A stretch of 34,312 nucleotides of DNA, taken from the NCBI GenBank assembly GCA_046290815.1, contig JBKBUF010000038.1, positions 1-34,312 on the forward strand, written 5' to 3'. Source of the DNA: JBKBUF01 sp046290815 (GTDB taxonomy: Bacteria; Bacteroidota; Bacteroidia; Cytophagales; Cytophagaceae). The notes beneath the pieces were generated by a model. The model worked only from the letters and a program-made list of their open reading frames with translations, made no database searches and was not told the origin of the DNA. Of the stretch, positions 25,757 to 34,191 are shown in pieces. The stretch's first letter is position 1; every line of letters starts with the position of its first letter. The translations under genes and the position numbers were made by a program.

Positions 25757-27278
25757 AAGGAGGATAGAATATAGGAGTTTATCAGGAACACTTTGGGGTG
25801 GATTGTCTTTTTTGTTTAATCTGGCTCAAGTAATTCTTTTAGTCCCATACCTTTTGAAGTATTGGGGTGATTATAACTACGGTATTTGGCTTTCAGTTTT
25901 TGCAGCTTATACTATTATTCAAACAATTGATACCGGTCATCAGGCATATATTGGCAATGAGATTAATAGGTTATATCATATTAATAAAATTGAATTAAGG
26001 AGAGTTCTTGGCTCTTCCATATTAATAGCATTTTTACTGGGACTTTTTCAAATATTCATTGCATTTTTCATTATTTATTCTGGCATTTTTGCAAAAATGC
26101 TTGGGTTGGTTCAATTTGAAATTTATTCTAAAAATCTTCATTGGGGTTTAATTTCACTCCTAACAATGTGGTTGTTTGTTGGTAGCATCGGAGGAATTTT
26201 AGCTAAGCTTTTTATACCAGTCGGCAAGTTTTCACGTAGCCAAAGATGGGGTATTGCGTCAAGGCTAATTCAATTTTTTTGTTTAGTTACGACTGCTTTT
26301 TATAATGGAGGTGTTTTTGAAGCATGTCTTTATATTTCCATTTCATTAGTTATTTATTGTTTGTTTTTATTTAAAGATCTTAAAAAAACAATCCCTGAAT
26401 TTTTCCCTTGGTGGGAAGGTGGTGAGATTACTACAGGCTGGAGAAATTTGAGAAAATCGGTTATTTTAACCTTTAACGGTATATTGACACAATTAAATCA
26501 AAATGGAATTATTATTCTTATTTCAAGTATATTAAATCCAGCTTTTGTACCTGCATATACTACTTTGAGGACTTTAGCCAATACTGCTACACAGGCTACC
26601 AGTATTATTTTGACTCCATTAATTCCAGATTTGGTAAAATTCTCTGTAAAGAAAGAGGGAGAAAAGTTAAATCATACATTACAAGCAAACTGGTTTGTAA
26701 GTGGTATGCTTGTAAATATTACTATTATCATTTTATTACCTTATTTTCCAAATTTATACAAATTTTGGACTAAGGGGATTTTGGAATTTAATCCACCATT
26801 GTTTTATTTGTTGATATGGGGTATAAGTATTGTAAATTATGGTTCTGGCTTTAGTGCATATTTAAATGGCACTAACAATTTAGCAGCAATAACAACTATT
26901 TCTATTGCTAAAATTTTAATAACATTTTTAGGCGCATTGTTTTTTTTGAATTTTTTTGGAATTACGGTCATGGGTATATTAGTAGTTATTGCTGAAATAG
27001 TATCATCAATAGGACTGTCATTTTACTTTGTAAATAAACAACTAAGAGTAATGGGGAATTCAATTAATAAAATTCAGCAATTTATCAGCCTTGCTCCGGT
27101 AGTAATTACTGGAATTATATTTCTCTTTTCCGCATTTTATGTGTTTAATATTTATTTGCTTTCATATTTTGGTTTAATTTTATTATTTTTTGTATATTTT
27201 TTTCAATGGAAATTTCTGCCAAACATTGTCAAAGAGAAATTTATTAATTTATTGCTTACTAAACTTAAATTTAACTAA
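25749..27278 (+). CDS. Wzx-type oligosaccharide flippase
   Basis: This 509-residue integral inner-membrane protein of the MOP/MATE-like superfamily has about 12 to 14 hydrophobic segments. It should flip the lipid-linked repeat unit from the cytoplasmic to the periplasmic face. Features include LSGTLWGGLSFLFNLAQVIL at the N-terminus and the basic residues in TLRTLANTATQATSI. The start is GTG, overlapping the methyltransferase stop by 8 nt; the next in-frame start would cut into the first helix. It is followed by a glycosyltransferase gene (1-nt overlap) and the polymerase gene, the standard Wzx/Wzy grouping. Confidence 0.85.
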   Translation: MDKRRIEYRSLSGTLWGGLSFLFNLAQVILLVPYLLKYWGDYNYGIWLSVFAAYTIIQTIDTGHQAYIGNEINRLYHINKIELRRVLGSSILIAFLLGLFQIFIAFFIIYSGIFAKMLGLVQFEIYSKNLHWGLISLLTMWLFVGSIGGILAKLFIPVGKFSRSQRWGIASRLIQFFCLVTTAFYNGGVFEACLYISISLVIYCLFLFKDLKKTIPEFFPWWEGGEITTGWRNLRKSVILTFNGILTQLNQNGIIILISSILNPAFVPAYTTLRTLANTATQATSIILTPLIPDLVKFSVKKEGEKLNHTLQANWFVSGMLVNITIIILLPYFPNLYKFWTKGILEFNPPLFYLLIWGISIVNYGSGFSAYLNGTNNLAAITTISIAKILITFLGALFFLNFFGITVMGILVVIAEIVSSIGLSFYFVNKQLRVMGNSINKIQQFISLAPVVITGIIFLFSAFYVFNIYLLSYFGLILLFFVYFFQWKFLPNIVKEKFINLLLTKLKFN

Positions 27279-28234
27279 TGGAGCTAATATCCATAGTGAT
27301 GCCAGTTTATAACGGGGAAAAATATCTTAAGGAGGCAATAAATTCAATTTTGTCTCAAAGTTATCAGGAATTTGAACTTATAATATCTGACGATAATTCT
27401 AAAGATAACTCTCTTGAAGTTGTACGTTCATTCTCTGACAACAGAATTAAAATTATTAGTAATCTAAATAATAAAAAAGGAATTTTTAGCAATCTGAATT
27501 ATGCAATTGCCTGTTCCAAAGGAAAATTCATTCAAATTTTTTGTCAGGATGATTTAATGATGCCTTTTTTTTTAGAGAAGCAAGTTACATGTTTTAATAA
27601 GTTTCCAGAGGCTGGAATGGTGTTTTCAAATAAATATAGTGTTAAACATAATTTGGAAATTATAGAAAATTCTGAAGACAAAATAAAAAAGAATAACCTT
27701 ATTCCTGAATATTTAGGGAAAAAGGAAGGCCTTAAGTTTTTTTTAAGTTTTGGCTGTCTACCTGGAAACTTATCACCAGTTATGTTAAGGCGTGAAACTA
27801 TTAAAGTTATTGGTTCTTTTGATGAATCATTTAGATATGTTGGGGACTTTGATTATTGGATTAGGACAAATATGAAGTTTCCTATCATATTTCAAAAACA
27901 ACCAGCGTTATTAATAAGAGATCATTCTGAAAAAAGTAGTAAAATTCTTAATCTTGATTATATTGTTATTCAAGAAGAAATTCCGATATATGAAAAGATA
28001 CTCCAGGAAGCCTACTCTGGTAAAAGTCGAGATTTGGCGATAGCATATATAGTGAATAAACGAGGTAGCCAATATGCCCAATGGTTGCTCAGAGGGTTAT
28101 TAAATTTTAAAATAGAATTGTTTTATAAAGGATTGAAAATGGTTAAACCACCATTTTCAAGAAGTAGAATTTTTATGGAATTTTTAAAAATTAGGTTTCA
28201 CAAAGGGAATTTGAAACATTATTATGTTGAGTAA
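27278..28234 (+). CDS. Glycosyltransferase family 2 (GT-A fold)
   Basis: This is a 318-residue inverting glycosyltransferase. The N-terminus ISIVMPVYNGEKYLKEAINS and FELIISDDNSKDNS are classic GT2 nucleotide-binding elements. The DxD position is probably QDD in IFCQDDLMMP, and the ED/QxxRW region is replaced by SFRYVGDFDYWIR, probably carrying the catalytic acid. It likely adds a sugar to the lipid-linked intermediate. Both ends overlap neighbours by 1 nt (TAATG), placing it between flippase and polymerase. Confidence 0.85.
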   Translation: MELISIVMPVYNGEKYLKEAINSILSQSYQEFELIISDDNSKDNSLEVVRSFSDNRIKIISNLNNKKGIFSNLNYAIACSKGKFIQIFCQDDLMMPFFLEKQVTCFNKFPEAGMVFSNKYSVKHNLEIIENSEDKIKKNNLIPEYLGKKEGLKFFLSFGCLPGNLSPVMLRRETIKVIGSFDESFRYVGDFDYWIRTNMKFPIIFQKQPALLIRDHSEKSSKILNLDYIVIQEEIPIYEKILQEAYSGKSRDLAIAYIVNKRGSQYAQWLLRGLLNFKIELFYKGLKMVKPPFSRSRIFMEFLKIRFHKGNLKHYYVE

Positions 28235-29595
28235 TGGATGAAAACATTGAATTAACCTTAGCTTTGGTTTTAATTTTATTAGGCGTAATTAACTCCATTA
28301 TAAGTTTTAAATCCCCAGAAAGAGTTACCTTAGGAGATATTAATTTTATTGTAATTAGCTTTTTCTTTGGACTTTCACCATTTATTACTTTAGCAAACGG
28401 TGGAATTTTATATGAAGCTAGAACTGAAATTTTTTTATTAGCTTATGGAAGTGTTTTTTGTTATTTATTTGGAGTTAAATTATTTCAATGGCTTTTTTAT
28501 AAAGAAGGCGATAATAGAGAGTTGTCATATGTTTTAAAAAGAATTGCACAGCCCGATAAATTAAACACGAAATCCTTATTTATTTTTTTTCTTATTCTAT
28601 TTTCTATTAAGGTAACCATTAAAGCAGCCTATGGTTTCAGTAGTTATGGAGGAGCAGGTAAAGAGGCTTTTCTTTCAATTCCATATTACTGGATAGTATT
28701 TTTATTTTTCGTAGACTTATTTTTGTTTGCCTTTTATTTGATAAGTATTTCAGTTTTGTTTTCAAATGGTTCTTCACATAATAAAATCTATTTGTATTTA
28801 ATAATAATTGTTTTATTTATCACCAATTACACTTCAAGGAGCTTGTTCATTATTTATGGTCAGGTTGCTTTTATTGCTTTGATATTAATCAAAAGTAATA
28901 TTAAGGTAAAGTATCTTGTACTTTTCTCTATAGTAGGAATTGTTTTCTATTCATTTGTTTTCCCTTTTTTGTTCGGACTTAGGTATAGTCATAAGGAACT
29001 ATCTACTGAGGAAAAAAGAAATTATATTTCTGCTTATCAAAAAGCGATTGAAAGGGGCAGCGAAAAGGATATGGAACTAATTCAACGTAAGAGCACTCAA
29101 AACTTAGGAAGAAGAGCATATTTTATGTATCAGTTTTTAAAAGTAGTTGAACATAGTGAAGGGAATTTTATGAATGGTGATTTATTGATTAATAATTTTA
29201 TACAAGTTATCCCCAGGTTTTTATATCCTGATAAAGTTAATATAATATCAGGAGCGGAATCATATATTATTGAGAAATATCAAATGAATGAACGGGATTT
29301 TAATGATAATCTGCCGTTATATGGTTATGTGGAATTTGGACTTATCGGTGCATTTTTGGTTGGATTTTGTTTTGCTGGGATTCTTACTTTATTTTTAAAA
29401 ATTGCTGTTAAATTTAAACTTAATTACTTGTTTACTTCAATTATTATTTTTGTTCCTATTAAATTGGCACTGAGTGCAGAAAATCATTTTATTAATGTCT
29501 TTGCAACTCTAAGGGAATGTCTGATTTTATTGATTATTTATTTTTTGTTAATCAAATTGTTTCCCAAAAAAGGAATTATTCATTTATTTAGGTAA
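28234..29595 (+). CDS. Wzy-type O-antigen/EPS polymerase
   Basis: This 453-residue membrane protein has about 11 hydrophobic helices. A large polar loop at about residues 250-370 (YSHKELSTEEKRNYISAYQK, RFLYPDKVN) is the expected periplasmic catalytic loop of Wzy polymerases. Sequence conservation in this family is low, so the call rests on topology, on the loop and on its place next to the flippase in a locus with Wza and Wzc. It should join repeat units in the periplasm under chain-length control by the Wzc-type protein. Confidence 0.78.
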   Translation: MDENIELTLALVLILLGVINSIISFKSPERVTLGDINFIVISFFFGLSPFITLANGGILYEARTEIFLLAYGSVFCYLFGVKLFQWLFYKEGDNRELSYVLKRIAQPDKLNTKSLFIFFLILFSIKVTIKAAYGFSSYGGAGKEAFLSIPYYWIVFLFFVDLFLFAFYLISISVLFSNGSSHNKIYLYLIIIVLFITNYTSRSLFIIYGQVAFIALILIKSNIKVKYLVLFSIVGIVFYSFVFPFLFGLRYSHKELSTEEKRNYISAYQKAIERGSEKDMELIQRKSTQNLGRRAYFMYQFLKVVEHSEGNFMNGDLLINNFIQVIPRFLYPDKVNIISGAESYIIEKYQMNERDFNDNLPLYGYVEFGLIGAFLVGFCFAGILTLFLKIAVKFKLNYLFTSIIIFVPIKLALSAENHFINVFATLRECLILLIIYFLLIKLFPKKGIIHLFR

Positions 29596-29635
29596 TTACA
29601 AGTATTTAAATTGAAATATTTTAATCTTTGATTGA

Positions 29636-30556
29636 ATGAAGAAGTTTCCTATTTTATATATTCTAAGCAATGGAAGGAGCGGCTCTACTATTTTGGATGT
29701 AATGATAGGATCACATCCTGAAATATGGACAGTAGGGGAATTACAGAATTTACCTAAAGATTATAAAGCAAATAAAATTTGCGGCTGTGGTAATCATTTA
29801 ATTAAATGTGAATTTTGGGCTCCCATATCAAGCAAAATTCCAATTTTCAATATTCCTGATACGTTTTCATCAATAAGTTATTTTCGTGATAAGTATCCTT
29901 CAGGTAAAGTGATAAGATTTAATATGCTCAAATTTTTATTATCTGGTAAGCCTGGTAAATGGAAAAATGGCTGCTATGAGTATGGTTTGGCTAATCATCA
30001 GTTGTTTCAACAAATTAAAGTTGCAGCTGAAAATTCTTTAGGTACTGAAATCAAATGGATTGCAGATGCTTCTAAAGATCCGTATAGATTAATATTTTTG
30101 AAATCAACTGGATTTTTTGATATTAAGGTAATCCATATAACAAAGGATCCTAGAGCATTGACATATTCCATGACCAAGGAGAAGTTTAAATCTTTATCAA
30201 AATGTATCAGATTTACAGGAAAATGGTTTTTTGAAAATCTTACAATGACAATTATTGGACGAAGACATTTCTCAGAAGATGAATTTATTCATATTAGGTA
30301 TGAAGACTTGGTTACAAATCCTTCTGAAGTTTTTCAGAAAATTGGGAACAAATTTAAAATTAATTTTGATGGGTTTTCAGCAAGTAATTTTAGAGCTTAT
30401 AAAAATCATGGAATTTCTGGAAATCAATCAAGATGGAGGAAAAGTAGTCTGGAATTGGACACAACCTGGAAAACAAAATTTAATAAAGGGTACTCCTTAA
30501 TGTCCTGGATTATTTCATACCCTTTGGCAAGTATTTATGGTTATAAATATAAATAA
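29636..30556 (+). CDS. PAPS-dependent sulfotransferase
   Basis: This 306-residue protein has the sulfotransferase P-loop SNGRSGSTIL (residues 11-20, the 5'-phosphosulfate binding loop) and SHPEIWTVGEL just after it. Four cysteines follow in ICGCG and KCEFW (about 48-60), a pattern seen in a bacterial subgroup of the family. The 3'-phosphate site is HITKDPRALTYS (R173, S178), and IRYEDLVTNP is the usual later block. It should transfer sulfate from PAPS to a sugar of the EPS, in the cytoplasm before flipping. No PAPS-making genes are in the window. A 40-bp gap precedes it. Confidence 0.88.
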   Translation: MKKFPILYILSNGRSGSTILDVMIGSHPEIWTVGELQNLPKDYKANKICGCGNHLIKCEFWAPISSKIPIFNIPDTFSSISYFRDKYPSGKVIRFNMLKFLLSGKPGKWKNGCYEYGLANHQLFQQIKVAAENSLGTEIKWIADASKDPYRLIFLKSTGFFDIKVIHITKDPRALTYSMTKEKFKSLSKCIRFTGKWFFENLTMTIIGRRHFSEDEFIHIRYEDLVTNPSEVFQKIGNKFKINFDGFSASNFRAYKNHGISGNQSRWRKSSLELDTTWKTKFNKGYSLMSWIISYPLASIYGYKYK

Positions 30557-30574
30557 GTAATAAATTAATATGCG

Positions 30575-31753
30575 GTGAAAATTTCCTTGATAATTCCTTC
30601 TTTTTTTCCGGCAACTGTTTATGGTGGACCAATTTATTCTACATTATATACAAGTAAAGAATTAGCAAAGTTAAATCACCAGATATTTGTATCCACTACA
30701 AATTCGAATTTTAACTCAAGATTAAATGTGCCTGTTAACAAGTTCATTGAGCTGGAAAATAATTTGTATGTAAAATATTACAATGAGACATTTGTTAACA
30801 GATTTTCAGCTGCTTTATATGTTAATATTAATAGAGATATCAAAAATGTGGATATAGTCCATTTACAAGCAATTTTTAATACACCTACTCCAATAGCTTT
30901 ATTTTGGGCTAATTTCTATAATAAACCTTTATTATTATCTCCAAGGGGAGCTTTAGGTGATTGGGTAATGAATCATGGAATTAAATTTAAATCTACCTGG
31001 ATCAGCTTGTTAATCAAGCCATTTTCAGATAGGATATATTGGCATGCTACTTCCGAACAGGAAAAAACTGAAATTCAGTCACATTTTCCGGAAGCTAAAG
31101 TTTTTATTGTACCAAATGGATTAAATATTCAGGAGTTTTCTCCATTTAGAAAATTTTCAAAAGTAGATTTCATTAAGAAATATGCAAGGATAGAAGCGAA
31201 TCCGGATCATATAATTATTTCTATGGGCAGGCTGCAGAAAAAAAAGGGGTTTGACATATTAATAAAAGCATTTTCAGAAATATTAATTAAATTCAATAAT
31301 TCATATTTATTTATTGCAGGACAAGATGAAGGGGAAAAGGAAGCTTTGCTAAAATTAATCCATCAATTAAGATTATCTAATAGGGTATTTTTAATAGGAG
31401 AATTAACCGGTAGTGACAAAATTGAATTTTTAGGTAATGCTGATTTGTTTGTTCTTCCCTCTCATAATGAAAACTTTGGTAATGTATATGCAGAGTCATT
31501 AGCGTCAGGAACACCCATAGTTGCTAGTTTATATACCCCTTGGAAAGAAGTGGAAAATTATAATTGTGGAAGATGTGTTGGAAATTCTGTTGGTGAAACT
31601 GCAGATGCTATCAGCTACCTCCTTGAAAAGGATTTGAACGAAATGGGAATAAACGGTAAGGAATATGTAAAAAGGTTTTCATGGGAAGAAGTTGCTAAGA
31701 AGTTTGAAAGCATTTTTAATACTATATTAAAACAAAAAAATGGCAGATTATAA
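30575..31753 (+). CDS. Glycosyltransferase family 4 (GT-B fold)
   Basis: This is a 392-residue GT4 enzyme. The N-terminal domain has PSFFPATVYGGPIYSTLYTS and LLSPRGALGDWVMN, features of a common EPS glycosyltransferase subgroup. The linker is IVPNGLNIQEF, the donor-domain start ISMGRLQKKKGFDILIKAF and the EX7E motif ENFGNVYAESLASGTPIVA. The start is GTG at 30575; an ATG 5 nt upstream is out of frame and closes after two codons. Its end overlaps the next methyltransferase gene by 14 nt. Confidence 0.85.
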   Translation: MKISLIIPSFFPATVYGGPIYSTLYTSKELAKLNHQIFVSTTNSNFNSRLNVPVNKFIELENNLYVKYYNETFVNRFSAALYVNINRDIKNVDIVHLQAIFNTPTPIALFWANFYNKPLLLSPRGALGDWVMNHGIKFKSTWISLLIKPFSDRIYWHATSEQEKTEIQSHFPEAKVFIVPNGLNIQEFSPFRKFSKVDFIKKYARIEANPDHIIISMGRLQKKKGFDILIKAFSEILIKFNNSYLFIAGQDEGEKEALLKLIHQLRLSNRVFLIGELTGSDKIEFLGNADLFVLPSHNENFGNVYAESLASGTPIVASLYTPWKEVENYNCGRCVGNSVGETADAISYLLEKDLNEMGINGKEYVKRFSWEEVAKKFESIFNTILKQKNGRL

Positions 31754-32363
31754 AGAATTTGGCTGGACCTTTGAGAATGAACCAGGTGCTCATAAATATC
31801 TATACCCGGATATTCTGTCACTATTGACAAAGGAAAAAAACAAAACTATTTTAGATGTGGGCTGTGGAAACGGGATTATGGTTCGAAGATTACTTAATGA
31901 AGGATACAATACTTATGGGATAGATGCTTCTTCTCAAGGAATAGAAATTGCGAAAAAGTTTGTAAGTGATAGGTTTTTTGTAAATGATGTAGAATCCCAG
32001 AAACTTCCTGTGGAAATTGAAGATATTAATTTTGATACCATTATCTCAACTGAAGTTATTGAGCATTTATATGATCCAATAGGATATATTATGTTCTGTA
32101 AGTCAATTCTCGAAAAAAATAAAAAAGGTGAGATAATAATTTCAACCCCTTACCATGGGTATTTTAAAAATCTTGCCATAACTTTCACAGGATCTTTTGA
32201 TAAGCATGTTAATCCTTTAAGGACTGGTGGCCATATTAAATTTTGGTCCAAAGATACTTTATCTAAATTATTAATTAATGCAGGATTTAAAGTAGTAAAG
32301 TTTAAGGGAAGCGGCAGGTTTAAATTTTTTTGGAAATCTATGGTTATAAAAGCGACGTTATAA
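31740..32363 (+). CDS. Class I SAM-dependent methyltransferase
   Basis: This 207-residue enzyme starts inside the end of the upstream glycosyltransferase gene. Motif I is ILDVGCGNGIMV (D39), followed by YGIDASSQGIEIAKK. Motif II is FDTIISTEVIEHLYDP and the next strand is GEIIISTPYHGYFKN. The STPYHGYFKN and GGHIKFWSKDTL segments are typical of small methyltransferases in polysaccharide clusters. The stop overlaps the ATG of the final GT2 gene by 1 nt. Confidence 0.83.
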   Translation: MADYKEFGWTFENEPGAHKYLYPDILSLLTKEKNKTILDVGCGNGIMVRRLLNEGYNTYGIDASSQGIEIAKKFVSDRFFVNDVESQKLPVEIEDINFDTIISTEVIEHLYDPIGYIMFCKSILEKNKKGEIIISTPYHGYFKNLAITFTGSFDKHVNPLRTGGHIKFWSKDTLSKLLINAGFKVVKFKGSGRFKFFWKSMVIKATL

Positions 32364-33268
32364 TGACTTCTATTTCCGTCATAATTTTAAGCTTTAATGA
32401 ACAGATGCACATAGAAAGGTGTATTAGAAGTCTATTGCCATTCGCACAAAAGATTTTTGTAGTTGATGCTTTTTCTTCAGATGAGACGGTAAATATTGCC
32501 AAAGTACTAGGTGCAGAAGTATATCAAAATAAATGGATTAATTATTCTTGTCAGTTCAATTGGGCATTGCAAAATTTACCTATTTCAACCCAATGGGTAA
32601 TGAGAATGGATGCTGATGAATATGTTGAACCTGAATTAGCATCGGAAATAAATCTGAAATTAAGTACTTTTTCAAATGGATTATCCGGAATTTACTTGAA
32701 AAGAAAAGTTTTTTTCAAGGGGAAATGGATAAGACATGGTGGATTTTATCCGCATGTTTTATTAAGAATTTGGAGATTAGGAAAAGGTGTTTGCGAAAGC
32801 CGGTGGATGGATGAACATATTACACTCAGCGACGGGAAGACAATAAAATTTGAAGGGCATATAGTAGATGATAACAAAAATAACATCAGTTGGTGGACAA
32901 CCAAGCATAACCATTATGCAAGTAGGGAAGCAGTTGATTTATTAAATATTAGGTATAAATTTTTGAACTTGGAAAATAATATTGAAGCTTCTGTTATGGG
33001 TGATAAGAATCAAATTAATCGATGGTTGAAAGAAAAGGTATATACTAGATTACCGTTTGGAATTAGACCATTATTGTATTTTTTTTACAGATATTTTATT
33101 ATGTTGGGTTTTTTGGATGGTTTCAGAGGGTTCGTTTTTTGTGCCTTACAAGGTTTTTGGTATAGATTACTTGTAGATGTAAAAGTTTATGAAATTGAAA
33201 CAAGATTAAAAAAGGAAAATATTGATATTAAAACATTAATTAAGGAGGAGTTTAATTTAATTTTATAA
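32363..33268 (+). CDS. Glycosyltransferase family 2, WaaE/LgtF-like
   Basis: This is a 301-residue enzyme if started at the ATG at 32363. That start overlaps the upstream stop as TAATG, like several junctions in this operon; an upstream TTG at 32330 would add 11 unlikely residues. The N-terminus SISVIILSFNEQMHIERCI, the donor site IFVVDAFSSDET, the motif VMRMDADEYVEPEL with DAD, and the later block FFKGKWIRHGGFYP resemble the WaaE/LgtF group of lipopolysaccharide-core and EPS glucosyltransferases. It is the last plus-strand gene of the operon, ending 25 nt before the stop of the convergent FkbM gene. Confidence 0.85.
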   Translation: MTSISVIILSFNEQMHIERCIRSLLPFAQKIFVVDAFSSDETVNIAKVLGAEVYQNKWINYSCQFNWALQNLPISTQWVMRMDADEYVEPELASEINLKLSTFSNGLSGIYLKRKVFFKGKWIRHGGFYPHVLLRIWRLGKGVCESRWMDEHITLSDGKTIKFEGHIVDDNKNNISWWTTKHNHYASREAVDLLNIRYKFLNLENNIEASVMGDKNQINRWLKEKVYTRLPFGIRPLLYFFYRYFIMLGFLDGFRGFVFCALQGFWYRLLVDVKVYEIETRLKKENIDIKTLIKEEFNLIL

Positions 33269-33276
33269 AATTTTTG

Positions 33277-33293
33277 ATTTTGAAGTCCAAAAT
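33277..33293. terminator. Short hairpin between convergent genes
   Basis: A perfect 6-bp stem with a 5-nt loop (attttg, aagtc, caaaat) lies in the 25-bp gap between the EPS operon and the FkbM gene, with T-rich sequence before it. It could end transcription from both sides, but it is short and AT-rich. Confidence 0.3.
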
Positions 33294-34130
33294 TTACTTA
33301 ATGAAACTTTCCCATTTCTCCAACCTTTTATCTTCCTTATGAATCAAAATTAACATTTTCGAGTTGTAATTTTTGGGAAATGGAATCTTAGAAAAAAGGA
33401 TTTTTCTTGAATCCTTGTTTCTCAAAAAGGAAAATGCCGTGTAATTGACAGATTCTAAAAAAACATCTACCTCTTTTGAATATTGGATTTCAGAAATAAT
33501 TAATGGTTTGTCTTGAAGAATGGTTTCCTTTCCGCCTTGAAGGGCCTCTAAATCCATTCCCTGAATATCAGTCTTTATCCCATGGATTTTTGTATTAATT
33601 GATTTCCGAATTGAATCAATAGTAGTAACTTCAACTTCAATATTCTGTAAAGTATTTTTATCTGATATTAATGAACTATTAGCTGAAGAGGAGCCTAAAC
33701 TAAAACTAAATTTACCTTCTTCAGAGCTTATGGCTTTTTTAACAAATAGAATATTGGAGAAGTTTTTTATATTATTTTCCAGTGGGTTATAATTTCTGGG
33801 ATCAGGTTCAAAAGCATATATTATTTCTGCCTTTTTCGCTAATAGTAAGGTATAATAACCAATGTGTGCCCCAATGTCTAAAAAACATCCTCCCTTTTCA
33901 TAATTTTCGAGAAAGAAATATTCCGAGTTCCAGTCTACGTTACAATTTGTAACAAATACTTCAGATCCAAAATGGCTATTTCGAGGCAAATTAATAGTTA
34001 ATCCATTTACTAATTTTATTTTATTATCCTTTTTTAGAATACGTTTATAAAATTGTCTTATAAATGTCCTAATTATCCACTTTGCAATACCAACTTCTTT
34101 AATAAAGTCAACAGGTAACATCTTTTTCAT
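33294..34130 (-). CDS. FkbM-family SAM-dependent methyltransferase
   Basis: This 278-residue protein has the FkbM pattern: GSEVFVTNCNVDWNSEYFFL, motif I FLDIGAHIGYYTLLLA (D85), the acidic YAFEPDPRNY, and the C-terminal signature IKTDIQGMDLEALQGG (D188), close to the usual IKxDxEGxE. It probably O-methylates a sugar of the surface polysaccharide. It is convergent with the EPS operon and begins 61 bp from the insertion-sequence tip. Its promoter must lie in that short AT-rich gap or inside the element. Confidence 0.85.
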   Translation of the reverse strand: MKKMLPVDFIKEVGIAKWIIRTFIRQFYKRILKKDNKIKLVNGLTINLPRNSHFGSEVFVTNCNVDWNSEYFFLENYEKGGCFLDIGAHIGYYTLLLAKKAEIIYAFEPDPRNYNPLENNIKNFSNILFVKKAISSEEGKFSFSLGSSSANSSLISDKNTLQNIEVEVTTIDSIRKSINTKIHGIKTDIQGMDLEALQGGKETILQDKPLIISEIQYSKEVDVFLESVNYTAFSFLRNKDSRKILFSKIPFPKNYNSKMLILIHKEDKRLEKWESFIK

Positions 34131-34167
34131 ATTTACAAATTAAATTATAAAAATTCTACATTAAAAG

Positions 34168-34190
34168 ATATATATATATATATATATATA
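34168..34190. repeat. AT dinucleotide tract next to the IS end
   Basis: A pure AT alternation of 23 nt lies 1 nt before the IS-like tip and 37 nt upstream of the FkbM start codon on the minus strand. It can melt or form cruciforms and may have attracted the insertion. Confidence 0.8.
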
Positions 34191-34191
34191 A

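Noticed and set aside
32330..32362. TTG start for the last GT2 gene
   Set aside because: The extra 11 residues do not fit the family N-terminus, while the ATG at 32363 forms the TAATG overlap used elsewhere in the operon.
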